Assembly (NCBI RefSeq): GCF_004135625.1
Contig: NZ_SDPV01000001.1
Coordinates: 618,501 to 682,500 of the forward strand
Origin: Pelagerythrobacter rhizovicinus
Lineage (GTDB): Bacteria > Pseudomonadota > Alphaproteobacteria > Sphingomonadales > Sphingomonadaceae
Direction: 5' to 3'
DNA length: 64,000 nt
Shown piece by piece: positions 1 to 7,791 of this stretch. Position 1 is the first letter of the stretch, and the number at the start of each line of letters is the position of its first letter. The notes beneath the pieces are model-generated. The model did not search any database. It had not been told where the DNA came from and saw only the letters and a list, made by a program, of their open reading frames with translations. The translations under genes and the position numbers were made by a program.

Positions 1-942
1 AATACCTGCGCCCGCCGCAAGCGGCGCGATCGGGCGGTCGGCCCGGTCCGACCAGCGGCCGGTCAGAAGCGCGAGGGGGACGCCGAGACCCAGCACGACG
101 AAGAACAGCGTGGCGGTGTCGTTGTCGCTGTAGCCGGGCTCGATGCTGCGGAACCAGAGCAGCAGGTATGCGAACAGCATTGCCTCGGCGATCTGGACCA
201 GCAGGCGTGCGAGCCACATTCGCGCAACCGCCGTGCGGGCCGCACGGCCGCCCGTGTCTACCGCTTTCTCCGGCTTTCGGGGGATCATCAGCTGCGGCAT
301 GGGGCGGGGCGCGCCGAACACGAGGGCGGGGAGCACCATTGCGACAACCATCGCCGCGACGAGACCGAGCCTTGCATCCGCCGACGCAACCGCGGGCAGG
401 GTGACGAGCGCGCCCGACAGAGCGCCCAGCGCCGGAGCAAAGGAGAGGAGTCCGCCCAGCAGCCCTTTCTGGCGGTCCGGCACGAGATCGCCGGCCCAAG
501 CGGCCAACGGCGCGAGCATCATGTTGAGGCAGACCTGCCAGGCGACGATGAAGGCGATCAGCACCGGGACGCTGGCTGCCGTCCGGACCGAGACGAGCAG
601 CAGGCAGGACAGCACGAGGCCGGCGACGATCCACGGCCGGCGATCGCCGGTCAGATCGCTGAGCCAACCAAAGGCGATGTTCGCGAGGCTGGCGGCGGTC
701 GCCCCGGCAAAGGCGGTGTAGGCGAGAACCGAGACGGCCTCTTCGCCAGCCAGGGAAGAGACCCTGACCGGAAGCAGCATCGTGAGGAAAGGAACATAGG
801 CGACCGCCCCGCCTGCAGCCGCGAGGGCGTAGAGATAGAGAAAGCGCGTCGACTGCAGCGCCGGCGGAGCAGCCTCCGGTCGGTCGCCCGCCGAAAGGGA
901 TGAAGCCGCCGGCGGCGCAGTGTCCATGCGTCCGGAAGTCAT
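1..942 (-). CDS. MFS transporter (3' end cut off by the window)
   Basis: The reading frame stays open from an ATG at 942 to the window edge, giving 314 residues of a polytopic membrane protein. It shows successive hydrophobic segments and the MFS loop 2-3 signature GWLSDLTGDRRPW, about residues 90-102. The family moves small solutes across the inner membrane by cation symport or antiport. The substrate cannot be read from the sequence. The gene diverges from a secreted beta-glucan hydrolase, so uptake of glucose or short beta-glucosides is a reasonable inference. A second in-frame ATG at 927 is an alternative start, and neither has a strong Shine-Dalgarno sequence. Confidence 0.8.
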   Translation of the reverse strand, partial: MTSGRMDTAPPAASSLSAGDRPEAAPPALQSTRFLYLYALAAAGGAVAYVPFLTMLLPVRVSSLAGEEAVSVLAYTAFAGATAASLANIAFGWLSDLTGDRRPWIVAGLVLSCLLLVSVRTAASVPVLIAFIVAWQVCLNMMLAPLAAWAGDLVPDRQKGLLGGLLSFAPALGALSGALVTLPAVASADARLGLVAAMVVAMVLPALVFGAPRPMPQLMIPRKPEKAVDTGGRAARTAVARMWLARLLVQIAEAMLFAYLLLWFRSIEPGYSDNDTATLFFVVLGLGVPLALLTGRWSDRADRPIAPLAAGAGI

Positions 943-1438
943 CGGAGAATGATCGGCGCGGCCCCTCAACCCCGTTTCGCGGCTACCGCGGAGCCGCCGA
1001 TATTCGTGATTGTACCCATGCCAATGCCCTCTCCCCGCGAGATCGCGGACCCGCGATTCGGGTTCCACTGTCTATCTCGCCCCCCGTTCGAAACCCTTTT
1101 GCATCCGCGGTCAACGCCCCGTCCCAACAGATCATGCCCTGGCGCGACGGCAGTGCCTCTTCGCAATCGTCGCGCAGCGGCGTGACGTTGGCGTATGGCG
1201 GATCGATTTCCCGTCCGCCCCTCCTCCGATCTTTCATGGGCAGCTCTCTCGGGCCACCAATTGTGAACGTTCATTTTTTCTTGAGAACGATCACGACGGC
1301 GCGTAGCGATGATTCGGAAGAGAGAGGACGTGGTCGCAGTATCCGGCGCGCTGATCGAGCGCAGCTTGATGGCTCCGCCGCCGATCCGAGGTTCGGCCGC
1401 GCTCCGAATAATGCCATTCGCAGGGGAGAGGATCGATT
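943..1438. other. Divergent intergenic region, about 500 bp, no gene recognised
   Basis: This region separates the leftward MFS gene from the rightward GH3-GH16 gene. Short open frames exist on both strands, for example a minus-strand frame at 983-1237, but none resembles a known family. The right part carries an AT-richer patch with a perfect palindrome, listed separately, and so probably holds the regulatory sites of both flanking genes. Confidence 0.5.
1264..1273. promoter_or_regulatory. Perfect palindrome TGAACGTTCA, possible LacI-type operator
   Basis: TGAACGTTCA is its own reverse complement. It lies about 165 bp upstream of the glucan hydrolase start, next to a T-rich stretch. Operators of LacI-family sugar regulators are typically palindromes with a central CG, as here. 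No LacI gene is inside the window, so the assignment is inferred from sequence form and the carbohydrate context. Confidence 0.3.
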
Positions 1439-4400
1439 ATGAACTGGCGTATCGGGACAGCGGCGTTGGGGTTCCTGGCTATGGCCTGTGCGGGCGCGAT
1501 GGCGCAGGATCCGGATCCGGCCGCAGCCGCATCGCGTGCCGAGGCAGATCCGAGCTCCTGGCCTGCCGCGTCCTCGCCCGATGCGCTGACCGATCCTGCT
1601 ACCGAGGCGCGGATCGGCGATCTACTCGCACGGATGACTCTCGAGCAAAAGGTCGGTCAGCTCATCCAGGCGGACATCAGCGCGATCGAGCCGGCCGATC
1701 TTGCCGAGTACCCGCTCGGTTCGATCCTCGCGGGCGGCAACAGCGGACCCTACGGCAACGAACGCGCGAGCGCTGCGGACTGGAACCGGCTCGTACGCGA
1801 GTTCCGCGCCGCTTCGCTCGCCAATTCTGATAACGGTGTGGCGATCCCGATCATCTTCGGCGTGGATGCGGTTCACGGCCACAACAACGTTCCCGGCGCG
1901 ACCGTCTTTCCGCACAATATCGGGCTCGGCGCGGCGCGCGATGTCGACCTGATCCGCCGCATCGGCGCAGCGACCGCGCGCGAGATCTCCGCGAGCGGAA
2001 TCGAGTGGACCTTTGCGCCGACGCTCGCGGTTCCGCAGGACCCGCGCTGGGGCCGGACCTACGAGGGCTATTCCTCCGATCCAGCGCTGGTGGCAGCCTA
2101 TGCCGGCGCGATGGTGGAAGGCCTGCAGGGTGATCTGACCGCCGGCCGCGCGCTGGCCGACCGAAAGGTCGCCGCGACCGCGAAGCACTACCTCGCCGAT
2201 GGCGGCACCGGTAACGGGGTCGACCAGGGCGATGCCACGATTTCCGAAGAGGAACTCGTGCGGCTTCACGCCCCCGGCTACCCGGTCGCGATCGAAGCCG
2301 GCGCGCTGACGGTGATGGCCAGTTTCTCGAGCTGGAACGGCGTCAAGCACCACGGCAACCATAGCTTGCTGACCGACGTGCTGAAGGAGCGGATGGGCTT
2401 CGATGGCTTCGTGGTCGGCGACTGGAACGGTCACGGGCAGGTTGCCGACTGCACCGTCACCTCGTGTGCCGCAGCGATCAACGCCGGCCTGGACATGTTC
2501 ATGGCGCCCGACAGCTGGAAGGCGCTCTACGCCAGTACGCTCGCACAGGCGCGCGACGGCACGATCCCGATGGCGCGGATCGACGATGCCGTGCGCCGCA
2601 TCCTGCGGGTCAAGGCGAAGCTGGGTCTGCTCGACGATCCGCTGCGCGAGCGCGCAGACTATCCGGCGATCGGCTCGGCCGAACATTTGGCCCTGGCGCG
2701 GGAGGCGGTCGCCAAGTCCCTCGTTCTGCTGAAGAACAATGGCTCGGTCCTGCCGATCCGGCCCGGCGCGAAAGTGCTCGTCGCGGGCCCGGGTGCCGAC
2801 GACATGGCGATGCAGAACGGCGGCTGGACCATCAGTTGGCAGGGCACGGACGTGACCAAGGCCGACTTCCCCAACGGCCAGACGATCTGGCAGGCGCTTT
2901 CGACTGCGATAGACGACGCCGGCGGAACGGCTACGCTGTCCGCAGACGGATCGTTCGAGAGCCGCCCCGACGTCGCCGTGGTCGTGTTCGGGGAGACTCC
3001 CTATGCCGAGATGCAGGGCGACGTTCCCACGCTCGATTACCAGCCGGTCGGGGCCGAAGACCTCGCGTTGCTCCGGCGCCTGAAGGGGCAGGGCATTCCC
3101 GTGGTCTCGGTATTCCTGTCGGGCCGCCCGATGTTCACCAGCCCGGAGATCAACGCTTCCGATGCCTTCGTTGCGGCCTGGCTGCCGGGCACGCAGGCGA
3201 ACGGCATCGCCGACGTTCTCGTGGCGCGTCCCTCGGGCGAGCCGGTGCGGGACTTCAGCGGCACGCTGCCGTTCGCCTGGCCCGCCGACGCGCGTTCGCC
3301 GATCACCGAGCCGCTGTTCGAGCGCGGCTACGGGCTGACCTATGCCGCGCCACAAACTGTTCCGACGCTGTCGGAGGACCTGGGCATCGATCTGGCGGAG
3401 GCGCTCAATCTGGAGACCTTCTTTGCTGACGGGCGGGCGCAGGATCCCTGGGTGCTGGCCGTCGCCGATGATGGCGGCAAGCGTCCGGTCGGACCAGGCG
3501 CGGTAGCCAGCCCGGGCGGCGCCGTCGCGGTTCGCGCGATCGACGTGACCGCGCAGGAAGACGGCAAGGCCTTCACCTGGACCGGGGCGGGCCAGGTTCT
3601 GATCGAGGGCCCGCCGGCCAATCTCTCGGCGCAGCACGAAGCGGGCGACGTCCTGCGGATCGACATGCGCGTGGACGATCCGGGCAACGGCGATGCACGG
3701 CTGACGATGCATGGCCAGTCGGTTCCGCTGGCCTCCTGGCTCGAAACCGCACCGCGCGGTGAAGTTTCCACGCTGCGCGTGCCGCTGCGCTGCCTTTTCA
3801 CCGAGGGCGAAGCACTGGAGGCAGTCGGCAACGTCGTCCGGATCGACGGCGACCGGGGGCTTGCGCTGACGCTGCTCGAAGCCGGACTGGAAGAGGGGCA
3901 GGGCGATGCCGACTGCACCCGCTGGTCAGGCGCGGAAGCGCAGGACCGGGGCGCGCTGATCTTCTCCGACGACTTCAATTCCGGCTCGCTCGACCGCAGC
4001 AAATGGAACGTCGTTGGCCCCGAGTTCTGGGTGAACAACGAGCAGCAGGCCTACGTCGACTCGGCGGAGACGATCCGCCTCCTCCCTGCAGGCGCGGTGC
4101 CCGGTGCGGAGGACGGCGTGCTGGTGCTCCAGCCCCGCTTCAGCGAGGGCTTCAAGACGCCGACCGGCCGCGTGGCCGACTTCGTCTCCGGTCGCATCAA
4201 CACCCGCGGCAAGTTCGAGTTCACCCACGGCCGCGCCGCCGCCCGCATCCGCATGCCCGATGCGGAAGGGGTGTGGCCCGCCTTCTGGTTGCTCGGCAAC
4301 GGCAACTGGCCCGAGACGGGCGAAATCGACATCCTCGAGTACGTCGGCGAGAAGGACTGGGTCGGCGTTGCCCTCCATGGTCCCGGCTACTCGGGCGAGA

Positions 4401-4735
4401 CACCGCTGGTGAACAAGTACTTCTTCGAAGATGGCACGGACGTCACGCAGTGGCACGTTTACGCCGTCGAGTGGTCCGACAGCGAGATCGTGTTCACCGT
4501 CGACGACCGCACCATCTACCGCGCCACCCGGCCGATGGTGGAGCACTACGGCCAGTGGGTCTTCGACACCCCCAAGTTCGTGATCCTCAACTTTGCGCTC
4601 GGCGGCGCCTATCCGTTCAAGACCAACGGGATCGAGGAGCCGTACAACGGCCTGCCGGCCGAGACGGTCGAGCGGATCAAGGCGGGCGAGATCACGATGG
4701 AGGTCGACTGGGTCCGCGTCCACGCGGCCGAGTGA
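1439..4735 (+). CDS. Exported GH3 beta-glucosidase fused to a GH16 endo-beta-glucanase (1098 aa)
   Basis: The N-terminus is a signal peptide with likely cleavage after AMA, residues 20-22. Residues about 55-385 form the GH3 barrel, with the nucleophile motif VVGDWN at D328. The GH3 C-terminal domain follows to about residue 640. A beta-sandwich segment at about 660-820 resembles the ExoP C-terminal domain of GH3 exoglucanases. Residues about 840-1098 are a complete GH16 domain with the catalytic signature EIDILE, E962, D964 and E967. GH16 enzymes cut beta-1,3/1,4-glucans internally and GH3 enzymes release glucose from ends, so one polypeptide could depolymerise a laminarin-like glucan in the periplasm or outside. 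The ATG at 1439 follows a strong purine-rich ribosome site. Confidence 0.93.
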   Translation: MNWRIGTAALGFLAMACAGAMAQDPDPAAAASRAEADPSSWPAASSPDALTDPATEARIGDLLARMTLEQKVGQLIQADISAIEPADLAEYPLGSILAGGNSGPYGNERASAADWNRLVREFRAASLANSDNGVAIPIIFGVDAVHGHNNVPGATVFPHNIGLGAARDVDLIRRIGAATAREISASGIEWTFAPTLAVPQDPRWGRTYEGYSSDPALVAAYAGAMVEGLQGDLTAGRALADRKVAATAKHYLADGGTGNGVDQGDATISEEELVRLHAPGYPVAIEAGALTVMASFSSWNGVKHHGNHSLLTDVLKERMGFDGFVVGDWNGHGQVADCTVTSCAAAINAGLDMFMAPDSWKALYASTLAQARDGTIPMARIDDAVRRILRVKAKLGLLDDPLRERADYPAIGSAEHLALAREAVAKSLVLLKNNGSVLPIRPGAKVLVAGPGADDMAMQNGGWTISWQGTDVTKADFPNGQTIWQALSTAIDDAGGTATLSADGSFESRPDVAVVVFGETPYAEMQGDVPTLDYQPVGAEDLALLRRLKGQGIPVVSVFLSGRPMFTSPEINASDAFVAAWLPGTQANGIADVLVARPSGEPVRDFSGTLPFAWPADARSPITEPLFERGYGLTYAAPQTVPTLSEDLGIDLAEALNLETFFADGRAQDPWVLAVADDGGKRPVGPGAVASPGGAVAVRAIDVTAQEDGKAFTWTGAGQVLIEGPPANLSAQHEAGDVLRIDMRVDDPGNGDARLTMHGQSVPLASWLETAPRGEVSTLRVPLRCLFTEGEALEAVGNVVRIDGDRGLALTLLEAGLEEGQGDADCTRWSGAEAQDRGALIFSDDFNSGSLDRSKWNVVGPEFWVNNEQQAYVDSAETIRLLPAGAVPGAEDGVLVLQPRFSEGFKTPTGRVADFVSGRINTRGKFEFTHGRAAARIRMPDAEGVWPAFWLLGNGNWPETGEIDILEYVGEKDWVGVALHGPGYSGETPLVNKYFFEDGTDVTQWHVYAVEWSDSEIVFTVDDRTIYRATRPMVEHYGQWVFDTPKFVILNFALGGAYPFKTNGIEEPYNGLPAETVERIKAGEITMEVDWVRVHAAE

Positions 4736-4744
4736 CGAGCGCGG

Positions 4745-5593
4745 CTAGTCCTCCGTGGCCGCCGCACGCTCGATCACGGGCCTCCACTCCGGCGCCACCG
4801 GCAGGGTGAAGCGCTCCGCCAGTTCCCGCTCGATCTCGTCGGCGGTGAGCATGCGCCGTTCAGTCGTGCCGTCGGGCGCGCGCACCGTCAGGCGCCGTCC
4901 GGCGAGGACGTGGCGCGCCTCCGGAGTGGTGCGGGTGACGATCAGCCGGTGGCGGAAATGCGAGCTCGGATGGGTCGCGGTGTACCAGTTGGGAAGCTCG
5001 TAATCGATGTCCATTTGAGGCGCGCCGGTGATCCGGTAGCTCGAACGCCATTCATCATCGATCAGCGCCTCGAGCTGCAGTTCGCCCGCGACGGGCACGA
5101 AGCGAAAGGCCTCGTGCCCGGTCTGCCGCGGCTCGAAGCTGTCGAGGCGCAGAGGCGCTGTCGGCACGCAGCTTCCGAAGCCGACGTCCGCCATCCACGG
5201 CGCGCCGTCGAGCGTGACGCGGAGCGTCATGTGCGACGGCGGGCGCAGCGGCGCGTCGGGCGGCGCCATCCAGTTGACCCGCGCGATCAGCCCCTCGACC
5301 TCGAACCCGATCGCTTCCAGCACGCGCTTGAACAGGCTGTTGTGCTCGTAGCAGTACCCGCCACGCCGTGCGCCGAGCAGCTTGGCATCGACCGCGGCAG
5401 GCGCGAGATCGACGCCGCGGTCCAGCAGTACATCGATCGCTTCGAAGGGGATGGCCGCGGGATGGAGCTCCTGCAGGGCGGCGAGGGTTTCCAGCGTGGG
5501 GGTGAGCGGCCCCGCATAACCGATTCTCGCGCAGTAGGCGCCGAGGTCCACTTTCGGCGAGCCGGCCTGCTCGAGGAGCGCCGCGCCGCTCAT
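4745..5593 (-). CDS. Arylamine N-acetyltransferase
   Basis: This 282-residue protein has the complete NAT catalytic triad: C81 in RRGGYCYEHN, H121 in PPSHMTL and D136 in MADVGFG. The family moves the acetyl group of acetyl-CoA to arylamines or hydrazines in the cytoplasm and is about 280 residues long. A longer open frame extends upstream. The ATG at 5593 is preferred because it overlaps the stop of the FMN reductase gene as ATGA, which implies translational coupling. The two could act in sequence on aromatic nitrogen compounds, an inference from linkage only. Confidence 0.92.
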   Translation of the reverse strand: MSGAALLEQAGSPKVDLGAYCARIGYAGPLTPTLETLAALQELHPAAIPFEAIDVLLDRGVDLAPAAVDAKLLGARRGGYCYEHNSLFKRVLEAIGFEVEGLIARVNWMAPPDAPLRPPSHMTLRVTLDGAPWMADVGFGSCVPTAPLRLDSFEPRQTGHEAFRFVPVAGELQLEALIDDEWRSSYRITGAPQMDIDYELPNWYTATHPSSHFRHRLIVTRTTPEARHVLAGRRLTVRAPDGTTERRMLTADEIERELAERFTLPVAPEWRPVIERAAATED

Positions 5594-6129
5594 GCCGCTT
5601 CCCCGTAAGGCCGTACCGCGCGCGCTTCGCTGAGGGCGAGACTCCACCAGACCAGCCGCCCGAGCATCAGCCGCATGGACCGTTCGGCCCGCTCCGGATT
5701 CCGCAGGCGGCCTTCGGCGTCGAACTGCTCCCACGCACTGGCAAAGCTGACGGTGTCCCTTATCCCCACGGCGTGCAGTTCCGCGAAGACGCCGCGCAGA
5801 TGCTCGACCGCCCGCAGCCCGCCGGACACCCCGCCGTAGGAGACGAACGCCACCGGCTTTGCCTCCCATTCCGCTTTGGCCGCGTCGATCAGTTCTTTCA
5901 GCGGCGCTGGAAAGCTGTGGTTGTACTCGGGCGTGGCGACGATGAAGGCGTCGGCCTGTCCAATCTTCTCGATCAGAGCGGGAAGATCTGCAGCTTGAGG
6001 GTCGATCGGGTCGAGTTCGAAACCGCCGTCGATTTCGACACGCTCTCTGATCCAGGCAGCGATCGTGTCGCAGAATCTTCCGGTCCTCGTGCTGCCGTAG
6101 ATCAGGCCGAGTCTCAGCGGATGATGCAT
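5590..6129 (-). CDS. NADPH-dependent FMN reductase
   Basis: This 179-residue flavodoxin-fold protein has the FMN phosphate-binding GSTR loop near residue 12, a PEYNHSFPAPLKELID segment and a YGGVSGG loop, all typical of the NADPH:FMN/quinone/azo reductase family. It should be a soluble cytoplasmic flavin-dependent reductase, probably of quinones or azo/nitro aromatics. The start has a good AAGGAGG site. Its last bases overlap the start of the arylamine N-acetyltransferase gene. Confidence 0.9.
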   Translation of the reverse strand: MHHPLRLGLIYGSTRTGRFCDTIAAWIRERVEIDGGFELDPIDPQAADLPALIEKIGQADAFIVATPEYNHSFPAPLKELIDAAKAEWEAKPVAFVSYGGVSGGLRAVEHLRGVFAELHAVGIRDTVSFASAWEQFDAEGRLRNPERAERSMRLMLGRLVWWSLALSEARAVRPYGEAA

Positions 6130-6231
6130 CGTGTTCCTCCTTCGCGTTAGCAGAGGACGCTTTTATGAAACTTCAAGTAAGGTTTAGGTCAAGCGCAGTC
6201 GCAAACGGAAATTCCGCTCACAGTGATTGGC

Positions 6232-7092
6232 CTAGTGCAGGTGCTTCAGCTTGTCCGGGTTGCGCATCACGTAGATCGCCACGATCCGGTCGCTCTCGAT
6301 CTCGAATGCGGTCGTCTGCAGCTCGCCGTCGGATTCGCGGGTGACGAAGCCGGGCAGGCCGCTGATGAAGCCGGTCCGCACCAGCGTGGACCGGCGCTTC
6401 ACGAACAAGGCCGCCAGCGCCTTGTGCACCTTCATGACGTGATCGAACCCGATGATCGGTTGCGGGGCCGCCGAGCGCTTCCCGCCGCCGTCCGCATGCA
6501 TGCTGACGTCAGCCGCCAGCAGCGCGCCGAGCGCGCTCATGTCGCCGCTCCGCGACGCGGCGTAGAACGCTTCGGCCAGTTCCAGCCCGCGCTTCTTCTC
6601 CAGCTTGTAGCGGGGCCGCGCATCGCGGATGTGGGCACGGGCTCGCGATGCAAGCTGCCGGCAGGCGGCGGTATCGCGCCCCACCGTCTCCGCCACCTCG
6701 TCGAAGGACAGGCCGAACACGTCGTGCAGCAGGAAGGCCGCGCGCTCCAGCGGCGAGAGCCGTTCGAGCGCCAGCATCAGCGGCAGGGTGACGTCGTCAT
6801 CGGTCTCCTCCTCGACGATCGGCTCGGGCAGCCACGGGCCGACGTAAGTCTCGCGCCGGTGCCGGGCGGACTTGAGCTGGTCGAGACAGAGCCGGGTCAC
6901 GGTCCTTCGGAGGAAAGCCTCGGGTTCGCGCACCTCGGAGCGGTCGGAGCGCATCCAGCGGATGAAAGCCTCCTGCACGACGTCCTCGGCATCGGCGACC
7001 GAGCCGAGCATGCGATAGCCGAGGCGGAGCAGCATCGGCCGCAGCGGGTCGAAACCCGCTGCGGCCTCGTCGGCTTGCGCCGTACCGGTCAC
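6232..7092 (-). CDS. ECF41-family RNA polymerase sigma factor with SnoaL-like C-terminal domain
   Basis: The protein has region 2, an AEDVVQEAF segment, and region 4, LSFDEVAETVG, of an ECF sigma factor, followed by a roughly 100-residue SnoaL-like domain. It carries all three hallmark motifs of group ECF41: WLPEP in the linker, DGGGK in the extension and NPDKL near the C-terminus. In this group the extension modulates activity in cis and no separate anti-sigma factor is needed. The GTG at 7092 overlaps the stop of the upstream carboxymuconolactone decarboxylase-like gene as GTGA. An ATG at 7152 would lie well inside that gene. Confidence 0.93.
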   Translation of the reverse strand: MTGTAQADEAAAGFDPLRPMLLRLGYRMLGSVADAEDVVQEAFIRWMRSDRSEVREPEAFLRRTVTRLCLDQLKSARHRRETYVGPWLPEPIVEEETDDDVTLPLMLALERLSPLERAAFLLHDVFGLSFDEVAETVGRDTAACRQLASRARAHIRDARPRYKLEKKRGLELAEAFYAASRSGDMSALGALLAADVSMHADGGGKRSAAPQPIIGFDHVMKVHKALAALFVKRRSTLVRTGFISGLPGFVTRESDGELQTTAFEIESDRIVAIYVMRNPDKLKHLH

Positions 7093-7544
7093 GCCGCGGC
7101 TCGCACCGGGGATTCGTGCCACAGGCCGAAGCCGACCGCGAGCCGGTTCCAACCGTTGATCACGTTAATCATCAGCGTGAGCTTCACCTGCTCCTCCTCG
7201 GTGAACTGCGCCTGCAGGGCCTCGAGGGCCTCCTGATGCCTGTGCCCTTCGGACAGCCGCGTCAATGCGTCGGTCCAGGCGAGGGCGGCCCGCTCCCGGT
7301 CGGAATAGCACGGCGCTTCCTGCCAGGCCGAGAGCAGGTAGATCCGCTGCTCGGTCTCGCCCTGGGCCCGTGCTTCGGCGGTGTGCATGTTGATGCAGTT
7401 GGCGCAGCCGTTGATCTGGGAGGCGCGGATCTTCACCAACTCGATCAGCGAAGGCTCGAGACTGCCCGCGACGCGGGTCGAGGTATCGAGCCAATCCTTC
7501 ATCAATGCGGGAGCGGCGGCGAAAGGGTCAAGCTTTGCAGTCAT
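7089..7544 (-). CDS. Carboxymuconolactone decarboxylase-like (AhpD-fold) protein, ECF41 partner
   Basis: This 151-residue protein contains the AhpD-like core NGCANCINMHTAEA, with a CxxC pair and a following His, as in peroxidase-like and decarboxylase members of the CMD family. The ATG at 7544 has an AGGAGA site; a longer frame to 7604 is less likely. CMD-type proteins are the usual neighbours and targets of ECF41 sigma factors. Here the gene is first in the operon, directly behind an ECF41-type promoter, and its stop overlaps the sigma start. The physiological substrate is unknown; a redox or detoxification role is inferred. Confidence 0.9.
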   Translation of the reverse strand: MTAKLDPFAAAPALMKDWLDTSTRVAGSLEPSLIELVKIRASQINGCANCINMHTAEARAQGETEQRIYLLSAWQEAPCYSDRERAALAWTDALTRLSEGHRHQEALEALQAQFTEEEQVKLTLMINVINGWNRLAVGFGLWHESPVRAAA

Positions 7545-7575
7545 GGTCGGTTCTCCTTGTGGGTTCCGCAACCAA

Positions 7576-7603
7576 GACGAGATGGCACCTGCCAGATGTG
7601 ACA
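7576..7603 (-). promoter_or_regulatory. Candidate ECF41 promoter (TGTCACA-N17-CGTC)
   Basis: On the minus strand TGTCACA (7603-7597) is separated by 17 bases from CGTC (7579-7576). This matches the published ECF41 promoter form of a TGTCACA-type -35 and a CGTC -10. It lies about 30 bp upstream of the CMD-like gene that leads into the ECF41 sigma gene, where an autoregulated promoter is expected. Confidence 0.75.
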
Positions 7604-7670
7604 TCGGCGCGAAAAAAGCTTGGTGATTACGTCGTCGGCGGATGCTTGATGGAGAACGTTCGAGAGGCCG

Positions 7671-7753
7671 CCCACCCCGCTGCGACTAGCTTCGCCTGCG
7701 GCTCAGCAAGTCTCGCTCCCCTCCCGCTTGCGGGAGGGGTTGGGGGTGGGTGA
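7671..7753 (+). repeat. Dispersed palindromic repeat, family A, copy 1
   Basis: The element starts with CCCACCCCGCTGCGACTAGC, continues through AAGTCTCGCTCCCCTCCCGC and ends in a GCGGGAGGGGTTGGGGGTGGG tail that folds back on the preceding CCCTCCCGC. Close copies lie at 20179-20298, inside a coding sequence, and 32263-32330, inverted. It sits between the CMD-like gene and the efflux channel gene. Confidence 0.8.
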
Positions 7754-7791
7754 GGCGCGGCAGAGTCCTCCGCCACGCGCCGGTCAGCCCC

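Noticed and set aside
943-1438. A small regulator gene on the minus strand (frame at 983-1237)
   Set aside because: No helix-turn-helix or other known motif. Only a weak ribosome site and codon use typical of chance frames in GC-rich DNA.
1622-3712. Long minus-strand open frame (696 codons) opposite the GH3-GH16 gene
   Set aside because: Its translation is Arg/Gly/Asp-rich with no family features. It mirrors the codon bias of the plus-strand gene, which has clear catalytic motifs.
7545-7791. A CRISPR-like array from the repeated GC-rich blocks
   Set aside because: The blocks are fold-back palindromes present once per locus, not regularly spaced direct repeats with unique spacers, and no cas gene is present.
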